A stretch of DNA of 11,665 bases from Propionibacteriaceae bacterium. Its GTDB lineage: Bacteria > Actinomycetota > Actinomycetes > Propionibacteriales > Propionibacteriaceae. The DNA lies in contig PMLO01000239.1 of the NCBI GenBank assembly GCA_003158895.1, forward strand, positions 1 through 11,665, in the 5' to 3' direction. This document shows positions 1-4,416 of this stretch, in pieces. Below the pieces are notes generated by a model. That model ran no database searches. It saw only the letters and a list, made by a program, of their open reading frames with translations, and was not told where the DNA came from. Numbering within the stretch: the stretch's first letter is position 1; each line of letters begins with the position of its first letter. The position numbers were made by a program, and so were the translations under genes.

Positions 1-85
1 GAACCTCCGGACACACCTCAATGCGGAGTGCCACACACCCGGTGCATCGCGGCCGAGTAAGTCGTTGTGACGAATTGCCGGCATC
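1..85. repeat. Diverged direct repeat, left copy
   Basis: This stretch aligns in the same orientation with 4177-4262. Blocks shared in the same order and nearly the same spacing are CCTCAA, GCG, ACACACC, TGCATC, GGCC and a 12-base core TCGTTGTGACGA (62-73), with small indels between them. By eye roughly two thirds of positions agree. In the right copy the segment is the 5' end and upstream region of a small minus-strand gene. Here too a minus-strand GTG at 36-34 opens a frame that runs off the window edge and begins M-W-H-S-A-L-R, against M-S-A-F-A-L-R in the right copy with equal codon spacing. A paralogous gene may therefore lie just outside the window. The core contains inverted TCGT/ACGA half-sites and may be an operator. 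Confidence 0.55.
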
Positions 86-359
86 GCTCGGTGTTTGAAG
101 CTGGAGGGCAGTGCGGTAACGATCAGCAGCCCTCGGCTCCTGACCCGCGGCAGCCCGGTCCCCTGCAGGCATGGCGTGGTGGAGGATGGAACATCCGATT
201 CTGCCGAATGCAGGATGTTGCGACCCACTGACGGAAAGACGTCCGGAACTGCTTGTTATGCACGTGATCTTGCCGTGTCTGCGTCACTGACTGCGATCGC
301 GGTCGCAGGCGTTGGATCCGGGTCAGCGTGAGGTGGGTGCGGTCGAAGAGAGGAGAGTT
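86..359. other. Gene-free stretch with no recognised content
   Basis: I find no convincing coding region here on either strand. The open frames present have no recognisable motif, no ribosome-binding site and no consistent codon bias. The only structure I can support is the near-palindrome at 291-308, listed separately. Confidence 0.5.
291..308 (-). terminator. Near-palindromic hairpin downstream of the lipoprotein gene
   Basis: CTGCGA and TCGCAG form a perfect 6-bp stem. The six bases between them can extend the pairing through a T-G wobble around CGCG. It lies about 50 bases past the stop of the minus-strand lipoprotein reading frame. There is no T-run, so it could be an actinobacterial-type hairpin terminator or a protein-binding palindrome. 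Confidence 0.3.
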
Positions 360-779
360 CTAAGCAGGCGCCGAAAAGATGATTTGGATTCCATCTTCAG
401 TCTTGAGGATGCCCATGGTCATGTGGATCCTAAGCCCCGTGGGATCTACTCTGTAGCCGTTCTTGTATCCGGCATTCGCACTGATTTGTTGCGCCTGCCG
501 CAAGAGGCGCCCCGCATCTCCCGATGTGCGGAATCTGAACTCGAGAATCAGGCCCGAGACCGAGCTGCCGCTGGCCAGCTGGCTGTTCATGCGAGGGGTT
601 GTGATCTCAGTCCGCGCGAGGTCATCGTCCGGTCTCCAGGTGTACAGCGGGTCCTTCATCATCGTCGGCAGGTATGGGTCCTTTGCGATCCTCGTTGCCA
701 TGTCTTCGGAGCAACCGCCGAGACCGATCGCAGCGCACTAGGCCATCACCGCGCGGCGAGAGACGCATCTGTCAAGCAT
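360..779 (-). pseudogene. Lipoprotein gene interrupted by an in-frame amber codon in the signal peptide
   Basis: Read from the ATG at 779-777, the frame gives a lipoprotein-like leader: basic start, twin arginines in S-R-R-A-V-M-A, a hydrophobic stretch C-A-A-I-G, then lipobox L-G-G-C (Cys codon 713-711). A strong Shine-Dalgarno sequence, GGAGGGGG (792-785), lies five bases before this ATG and fixes the start. An amber TAG at 740-738 sits inside the hydrophobic core between the RR motif and the lipobox. Downstream the frame stays open to TAG at 362-360 and reads as an ordinary polar protein of about 115 residues with several Met and Thr. Without the stop the product would be a 139-residue lipoprotein, possibly Tat-type. 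The function of the mature part is unknown. A restart at the ATG at 701 would give a 113-residue protein with no export signal. The alternatives are a genuine nonsense mutation, a sequencing error, or amber read-through. Confidence 0.6.
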
Positions 780-784
780 TGGCA

Positions 785-792
785 CCCCCTCC
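785..792 (-). promoter_or_regulatory. Ribosome-binding site deciding the lipoprotein start
   Basis: GGAGGGGG on the minus strand lies five bases before the ATG at 779-777. It is one of the strongest Shine-Dalgarno matches in the window. It supports a start upstream of the amber codon, not at the downstream ATG at 701. Confidence 0.6.
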
Positions 793-978
793 ATCGATAC
801 TCTTGACCATCTTGGCTGCCTAAGCTCGACCAGCGGTGGGGCGAAGTCTGCGCCGTGGGCAACTGTAATTCACGCCGGTCGGGCCGTGCGCTGGGCAGAG
901 GCTTAAAGTGCATTCACAGACTCCCGGACATCGCTTCCGCGACCGCGCACGTGAGCCGTTTCTCACCGAAGACACCCA

Positions 979-1148
979 CGGCGGCGGAGCCTGACGTTCA
1001 ACTCAGCCGCACCGATCGGGCCGCATGGACACTCGAACATCTACCTGTTCATAGCCGCCACCTACACACCGCCGTGCTGCTGCGCAGAGGTATGTCGCGC
1101 GTCCTCGCGGAGGGCGAGACTCGGATCAGTATCAATTCGCTCCAGCTT
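979..1148 (+). pseudogene. Frameshifted fragment of a hemolysin III (HlyIII/PAQR) family membrane protein
   Basis: The frame through 1036 reads G-H-S-N-I-Y-L-F-I-A-A-T-Y-T-P (1030-1071 region). This is the signature of the HlyIII/PAQR family, where an H-S-x-I motif precedes a membrane helix with I-A-x-T-Y-T-P. After that the similarity moves to the frame through 1071, reading A-V-L-L-R-R-G-M-S-R-V-L-A, like the next family segment (loop plus start of the following helix), and then stops at 1149-1151. Two extra bases, or one missing, separate the halves. Both ends of the family (about 200 residues) are absent. I infer a decayed remnant. The 855-1151 frame is open, but its first two thirds do not resemble the family. 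Confidence 0.5.
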
Positions 1149-1226
1149 TAGGGGGTGTGCTGTGTGCGATCAGGCCACTCGGGACAGCTGTCAGCGCGAC
1201 CCGAACAGCCGGTAAGGCAGGAGACC

Positions 1227-1254
1227 GGTCCTCTCGAGTCGGCTCGAGGGGCCC
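1227..1254 (+). terminator. Strong GC-rich hairpin
   Basis: Two CTCGAG copies flank TCGG, forming a 6-bp perfect stem with a tetraloop. Pairing extends outward through one wobble, two G-C pairs, one mismatch and two more G-C pairs. It has no T-run. It lies after the HlyIII remnant and before the next gene, so it may be a terminator of the decayed gene. This also argues against starting the next gene as far upstream as 1155. Confidence 0.4.
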
Positions 1255-1385
1255 CGAAGTACACCGCGATCTTGCGCGGCCAACATCCGGACATGCCGCC
1301 GTCCGCGCATGTCCTGGCTTCTCAGATCGCCACTGAGTTGAAGGTCGTCACACGACGGACGTCTCACGATGGGAAGATGCCGAAC

Positions 1386-1865
1386 GTGAGTAAGTTCGGC
1401 GAGCGGGAGAGGTTCCCACAGGGCAGTGGGCAGCCGGCACCAACCGCGCTCGACCAGACGCTTTTGACCATGACTGAGGAGGCGATCGGCGGCCCTGGGA
1501 CTCCTGTTGCCCTGAAGTGCCTATGGAGCGATCCGTACGACGGTTGGGAGATTGCTGTTCGTCCTGGAAACCGAAGCTCCTGCGGGTTCACGCTCTGCTA
1601 CGACCGGGACGAAACCATTCACGTCACCCTGGGCGCTCACACATACTTCGAGTACTGGCTTGACGAACGCCGTGAAGACAGGCTCGCGCCCCTGGCGAAA
1701 ATGCTGAAGGCGTTGGTGGCCGGCCGTGTGGTAGAGGCAGGGATCGGCGACGGCTTCGCACGCCTTTGGAACCAGGACGGCACAGTCGTCGGCATCGTGG
1801 GACGGGCACACCTTCCCTGGCCGTGGTTTGCTCGACCCTTCAAACGCAAATACCAGGCTTACTGA
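1386..1865 (+). CDS. Hypothetical protein, unrecognised
   Basis: The open frame runs from 1155, but only the part after about 1380 looks like protein. It has a polar N-terminus, then a compact domain with aromatic-rich strands (W-S-D-P-Y-D-G-W-E-I, S-C-G-F-T-L-C-Y-D, Y-F-E-Y-W-L-D-E) and an amphipathic helix near L-A-P-L-A-K-M-L-K. It ends with a Trp/Phe/Arg/Lys-rich tail. I chose GTG 1386 because GGGAAG lies nine bases upstream. ATG 1377 and ATG 1470 are alternatives, giving a product of about 130 to 163 residues. There is no signal peptide or membrane helix. The size and beta-strand pattern are compatible with a small immunity-type or regulatory protein, but no family is recognised and that idea is a guess. 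The neighbouring SDR gene is convergent. Confidence 0.55.
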   Translation: MSKFGERERFPQGSGQPAPTALDQTLLTMTEEAIGGPGTPVALKCLWSDPYDGWEIAVRPGNRSSCGFTLCYDRDETIHVTLGAHTYFEYWLDERREDRLAPLAKMLKALVAGRVVEAGIGDGFARLWNQDGTVVGIVGRAHLPWPWFARPFKRKYQAY

Positions 1866-1906
1866 CAGGACCCTCTCCGAGACCAAGCTCTTGGGCCCCC
1901 AACGGT

Positions 1907-1920
1907 GTTCCCGCGGGAAC
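1907..1920. terminator. 14-bp perfect palindrome between convergent genes
   Basis: GTTCCCGCGGGAAC is a perfect palindrome. As RNA it can fold into a 5-bp stem with a CGCG loop on either strand. It lies in the 132-bp gap between the 3' ends of the hypothetical gene (plus) and the SDR gene (minus), where a bidirectional terminator would be expected. Confidence 0.35.
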
Positions 1921-1997
1921 GTCCTGTTCTGCCGCGGACAGCGCGGTCGATCTTGCCGATGACACCAACTCGGTAGTCGCGGTCCAGGGCCGTTGGA

Positions 1998-2939
1998 TCA
2001 GCGTTCGTGGCCTGCGCGGAGCCAGGCGATGTAGTCGGCCGCTGCGCGGGCCGTGTCGTGTTCGGGCGTGTAGCCGGTGTCCTGGTGCAACCGTGCGATG
2101 TCGAGAGGGTTGCCTGGTCGGCTCGGGCCGTCGGGGAGTTCGAGCGTGACGCCGGGGTCGACGTCGTGGATGGCGGCGATGATGTCGGCATTAGTGGTCA
2201 CCCGGCCGCTCGCGACGTTGTAGGTGCGGTGGTTCAGCGTCTCGGCCAGCTGGAGCAGCGCGATGGCGCGGCCGGTGTCCTTGACGTAGCAGAGGTCCAG
2301 ACCGTCCTGGAGGTGGACAGGGACGAGCAGTCCGGACAGGTCGAGCGGTCGCCGGGTGGCGGCGGCGTGGATCAGTGCGGGTGCGGCGAAGAATGGGTCC
2401 TCGTGTCCGTTCGGGCCCCAGGTGCCCGAGATGCGGAGGTTGACGATCTCGATGCCGGTGGCCTCGGCAAGCTGTTCGCCGAGCAACTCGCCGATCTTCT
2501 TCGATCGGGGGATCGGGTGGGGTGCGCTGAGGCGGAGCGGCAGGTCTTCGGTGAGCGGGCCCTGGTGAGTCAGCCCGCCGTAGACGCCGATCGTGCTCGC
2601 TAGTCCGATGCGCGCCACGCCCCAGTCCTGAGCTACCCGCACGATGTTGAGCAGACCGTCGAGCAGGCCCTGGGTCGCTTCGATACCGCCGATCGAGCCT
2701 CTGGGTGCCGGGTACCCGGCCAGGTGCACGATGCCGGTGATCATGTGGCGCGAGCCGATCGCCCGCAGGGACTCGAGATCAGTCACGTCGGCTTGTTCGG
2801 CGACGACGGGTAGGTCGGCCAGGTAGGCCGGGACGTCGCCGGAGCGTCGCTGGGCAATGACGCAGCTCTCCCCGAGGTCGTGCAGGGCACGCACCGTATG
2901 GCCGCCGATGAAGCCCGAACCGCCGGTCACCAGAATCAT
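1998..2939 (-). CDS. Extended short-chain dehydrogenase (NAD-dependent epimerase/dehydratase family)
   Basis: This 313-residue protein has the extended-SDR layout. The N-terminal Rossmann motif T-G-G-S-G-F-I-G covers residues 5-12. A-D-V-T-D lies near 50-54, H-L-A-G at 72-75, the S-T-I-G-V-Y-G segment at 115-121, L-R-I-S-G-T-W-G-P at 168-176, Y-V-K-D-T-G at 218-223, and Y-N-V-A-S-G at 240-245. Two arginines follow the second strand (R31-R32), where NAD enzymes carry an acid, which suggests NADP(H). The YxxxK catalytic motif reads I-P-R-S-K (143-147): the Lys is kept but the Tyr is replaced by Ile. The protein may therefore work without normal proton relay, or bind nucleotide without catalysis. 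The ATG at 2939 has GGGGTGG a few bases upstream. The gene is divergent from a MarR regulator 71 bp away, which probably controls it. The substrate is unknown. Confidence 0.88.
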   Translation of the reverse strand: MILVTGGSGFIGGHTVRALHDLGESCVIAQRRSGDVPAYLADLPVVAEQADVTDLESLRAIGSRHMITGIVHLAGYPAPRGSIGGIEATQGLLDGLLNIVRVAQDWGVARIGLASTIGVYGGLTHQGPLTEDLPLRLSAPHPIPRSKKIGELLGEQLAEATGIEIVNLRISGTWGPNGHEDPFFAAPALIHAAATRRPLDLSGLLVPVHLQDGLDLCYVKDTGRAIALLQLAETLNHRTYNVASGRVTTNADIIAAIHDVDPGVTLELPDGPSRPGNPLDIARLHQDTGYTPEHDTARAAADYIAWLRAGHER

Positions 2940-3010
2940 CGAACCACCCCTACGTCAGCACTTTCAATGGTCAGGTGTACTGACGATCAGCATAACGATA
3001 TACTGTTCGC
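2940..3010. promoter_or_regulatory. Divergent SDR/MarR promoter region with operator-like inverted repeat
   Basis: The 71-bp gap carries a perfect inverted repeat, GTCAG-gtgta-CTGAC, at 2970-2984. A second, imperfect 14-bp palindrome (AACGATATACTGTT, 10 of 14 symmetric) at 2994-3007 overlaps the MarR -10 box. Two such sites between divergent genes are typical for MarR autoregulation plus repression of the neighbour. That role is inferred. Confidence 0.55.
2999..3004 (+). promoter_or_regulatory. -10 box of leaderless marR-type gene
   Basis: TATACT is followed by exactly six bases and then GTG at 3011. With the usual six to seven bases from -10 box to transcription start, the mRNA would begin at the start codon. 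No Shine-Dalgarno sequence precedes the GTG. No good -35 hexamer is visible. Confidence 0.55.
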
Positions 3011-3472
3011 GTGTCCACCTCACCTCGACCCACCGGCAGGCCGGTACGCAGCCATGACGATGTGCTGGGGTACCTGATCAAGCACGCGCACCTGGAACTA
3101 GAGAAGAGGTCGGACGCCGCACTCGCCGAACTGGGAGTGACATCGCGCGATCTGGGGGCCCTGCGCGTGATCGCTGGCGGCGAGGCAGCATCGCAGCAGG
3201 ACGTCGCCCGGGTACTCGGGGTCGACCGGACCTCGATGGTGGCCCTGCTCGACGCCTTGGAGGGCAGGGGGATCGTCGCCCGCCGACCATCCGAGCACGA
3301 CCGACGCCGCAACGTTGTCGAACTCACCAGCGCAGGCCGCCAACTCTTCGACCAGGCGGAGTCAGCCTCGCTCGCCGCCGAGCAGAACTTCACAGCCTCA
3401 CTAAGCGTCCGCGCCGCCACCGAGCTACGTCGCTCGCTGCGAGCGCTGCTTCCACCCTCAGACACCGACTGA
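3011..3472 (+). CDS. MarR family winged-helix transcriptional regulator
   Basis: This 153-residue protein has the usual MarR length and layout. Helical dimerisation segments lie at both ends (about 15-40 and 108-147). A helix-turn-helix begins S-Q-Q-D-V-A-R-V-L-G (61-70), with recognition helix D-R-T-S-M-V-A-L-L-D-A-L-E (72-84). The wing contains R-R-P-S-E-H-D-R-R-R-N (91-101), where D-R-R is the family signature, and ends E-L-T-S-A-G. It is a cytoplasmic dimeric DNA-binding protein that probably responds to a small ligand. There is no cysteine, so a thiol-redox OhrR-type sensor is unlikely. The GTG start is leaderless (see the -10 box). It is divergent from the SDR gene, which is the probable target, and the repeats between them are likely operators. 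Confidence 0.92.
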   Translation: MSTSPRPTGRPVRSHDDVLGYLIKHAHLELEKRSDAALAELGVTSRDLGALRVIAGGEAASQQDVARVLGVDRTSMVALLDALEGRGIVARRPSEHDRRRNVVELTSAGRQLFDQAESASLAAEQNFTASLSVRAATELRRSLRALLPPSDTD

Positions 3473-3506
3473 TCACTCGACCCCTTCCCTGCCCGCCCCA
3501 AGAAGA

Positions 3507-3554
3507 TGCCGGGCCACCACAACGGGCACGCACGTCGGAGGGTCACGCCCGGCA
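3507..3554 (+). terminator. Long-loop inverted repeat after the MarR gene
   Basis: TGCCGGGC (3507-3514) and GCCCGGCA (3547-3554) are perfect 8-bp inverted arms around a 32-base loop, starting 35 bases after the MarR stop. There is no T-run. It could be a GC-type terminator or a regulatory site. Confidence 0.3.
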
Positions 3555-3585
3555 GCAAGACGTGATCTGAACTACCGCTCCTATG

Positions 3586-3600
3586 CCGCGCCTCGCGCGG
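3586..3600. promoter_or_regulatory. Short perfect hairpin just upstream of a leaderless promoter
   Basis: CCGCGC-ctc-GCGCGG is a perfect 6-bp inverted repeat ending 15 bases before the -10 box at 3616. It covers the position of the -35 element. It could be an operator or the terminator of upstream transcription. Confidence 0.3.
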
Positions 3601-3615
3601 AAGTTGGTGGCCGAC

Positions 3616-3621
3616 TAGCCT
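3616..3621 (+). promoter_or_regulatory. -10 box of leaderless small gene
   Basis: TAGCCT is followed by exactly six bases and GTG at 3628. The context CCGACTAGCCT-N6-GTGACC is the same as that in front of the peptidase gene at 8313. No ribosome-binding site precedes the GTG. Confidence 0.5.
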
Positions 3622-3627
3622 CGGACT

Positions 3628-3909
3628 GTGACCGCGAAGTCCGACCGCCAGGCCGCCCGCGAGGCTGTGGCGGCATTCCACGAGGCTCAGCTCGCCGGAC
3701 TGGTTGAACACGTCGGCTCAGCGGTTGACCGCTTCCGGACCGGTCACATGGATGCCTTTGATGTTGACCACGTCCTGTTCCAGTACGCGCGCGCGGCCAA
3801 GGAACTGTGGAAATTCTGCAACCTGGGCGATCCGGAACTCGTCGCTGGACTCGTCCGCGACCGCCCACCCGTCGATTGGTGGGAACTCGGGGCGCCGAAA
3901 GAGCGCTGA
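3628..3909 (+). CDS. Small conserved-type hypothetical protein (93 aa)
   Basis: The protein is helix-rich, acidic-basic mixed and cytoplasmic, with no signal or membrane segment. The N-terminal half (D-R-Q-A-A-R-E-A-V-A-A-F-H-E-A-Q-L) is a predicted amphipathic helix. The middle reads F-D-V-D-H-V-L-F-Q-Y-A-R-A-A-K-E-L-W-K-F-C, and the C-terminus has P-V-D-W-W-E. This pattern resembles small actinobacterial proteins of unknown function that I know only as conserved hypotheticals, so no function is assigned. The GTG start is chosen because of the leaderless -10 box six bases upstream. The next gene to the right is convergent. There is no partner gene that would make a clear toxin-antitoxin pair. 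Confidence 0.8.
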   Translation: MTAKSDRQAAREAVAAFHEAQLAGLVEHVGSAVDRFRTGHMDAFDVDHVLFQYARAAKELWKFCNLGDPELVAGLVRDRPPVDWWELGAPKER

Positions 3910-3976
3910 GCGCGCGATCGGCCTTTGCTTCAGACGCAGTTGCCGCCCTTCGCGTGTGTGCCCTGGGGCTTCGGTT

Positions 3977-4153
3977 CTAGTCGGCGTTGAAGTAGACCCT
4001 GGGCTCTTTGGCAATCGGAGCGGTGGCCGCCGGTGGGCGGGTGTCTCGCTCCAAGACCAGATCAGATCTCAACTTCATCGTCGTCGACGATTCGTTAGCA
4101 CGGCCCACTCGCCTCGTCAGCACGAACGCCCCGTCCTTCGCCGACCGTGTCAC
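3977..4153 (-). CDS. Small basic hypothetical protein with R-S-A-K-D-G motif
   Basis: From GTG 4153 the frame encodes 58 residues starting M-T-R-S-A-K-D-G-A-F-V, then a basic stretch (L-T-R-R-V-G-R) and S-S-T-T, ending in Y-F-N-A-D. The R-S-A-K-x-G-x-F-V element followed by basic residues and a T-T is typical of small actinobacterial hypothetical proteins, often repeated within one chain. No function is known to me. The frame is open up to GTG 4210, which would add M-S-A-F-A-L-R and 12 more residues. That segment is also conserved in the diverged repeat at 1-36, so the longer start cannot be excluded. It is convergent with the 93-residue gene, with 67 bp between their stops. Codon use is mostly G/C-ending. 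Confidence 0.5.
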   Translation of the reverse strand: MTRSAKDGAFVLTRRVGRANESSTTMKLRSDLVLERDTRPPAATAPIAKEPRVYFNAD

Positions 4154-4176
4154 CCGACCAACGTGCGGGCGCCCCC

Positions 4177-4262
4177 GAACGAAGGTAGCCCTCAACGCGA
4201 AGGCCGACACACCTGTTGCATCCGAGGCCCGACATATCGTTGTGACGATTTTCGTGCCGCAC
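4177..4262. repeat. Diverged direct repeat, right copy
   Basis: This is the partner of 1-85. It shares CCTCAA, GCG, ACACACC, TGCATC, GGCC and the 12-base core TCGTTGTGACGA (4237-4248) in order, with a few short indels. It covers the possible 5' end and the upstream region of the small minus-strand gene. On that strand the core TCGT-caca-ACGA precedes the gene and may be an operator or promoter element. Confidence 0.55.
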
Positions 4263-4279
4263 TCACAGAACAGATCCCC

Positions 4280-4294
4280 GGCGCCGGAGGCGCC
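4280..4294. other. GGCGCC hairpin
   Basis: GGCGCC-gga-GGCGCC forms a 6-bp perfect stem with a three-base loop. It lies between the small minus-strand gene and the ATPase promoter repeats. It has no T-run. Its role is unknown; it might insulate the two divergent transcription units. Confidence 0.25.
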
Positions 4295-4348
4295 TGGTCA
4301 GGGCGTTGATCGGGGCCGTCGAGGGGCGGCTCCTCGGGCTGCAAGCCC

Positions 4349-4403
4349 TCACGTTTGCCACCCTGACGCGATCACGTTTGTAAGGTTCAATGCCTCACGT
4401 CTG
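4349..4403 (+). repeat. Three 9-bp direct repeats with exact 23-bp period in the ATPase promoter
   Basis: TCACGTTTG (4349-4357), TCACGTTTG (4372-4380) and TCACGTCTG (4395-4403) start exactly 23 bases apart. The last ends one base before the -10 box. The second and third units also resemble each other beyond the core, with TAA, GTT and ATGC following. Three iterated same-orientation motifs at about two helical turns look like a cooperative binding site for an activator or repressor. An iteron-like or tandem-duplication origin is also possible. Confidence 0.6.
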
Positions 4404-4404
4404 C

Positions 4405-4410
4405 TAAGTT
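4405..4410 (+). promoter_or_regulatory. -10 box of leaderless ATPase gene
   Basis: TAAGTT is followed by exactly six bases and GTG at 4417, with no Shine-Dalgarno sequence. It has the same geometry as the other leaderless starts here. The repeat unit at 4395-4403 abuts it and would place a bound protein over the -10 to -35 region. Confidence 0.45.
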
Positions 4411-4416
4411 GATGCT

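Noticed and set aside
855..1151. Open frame of 98 codons read as an intact gene
   Set aside because: Only its last third resembles a protein family (HlyIII), and the preceding family motif is in another frame. It is better explained as a decayed fragment.
1155..1385. Upstream extension of the hypothetical gene to a start at 1155
   Set aside because: The extension crosses a strong hairpin at 1227-1254, has no ribosome-binding site and reads as low-quality, Arg/Pro-rich sequence.
2007..2603. Plus-strand open frame opposite the SDR gene
   Set aside because: It is an antisense shadow; the minus strand has full SDR motifs.
2971..3711. Long minus-strand open frame over the MarR gene
   Set aside because: It is Ser/Arg-rich shadow sequence covering the divergent promoter and a clear MarR coding region.
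3628..4210. Toxin-antitoxin pair made of the two small genes
   Set aside because: They are convergent, not in an operon, and neither shows a known toxin or antitoxin motif.
4349..4403. CRISPR array
   Set aside because: The repeats are only 9 bp with 14-bp spacers, three units, and no cas genes. They fit a promoter-bound regulator array better.
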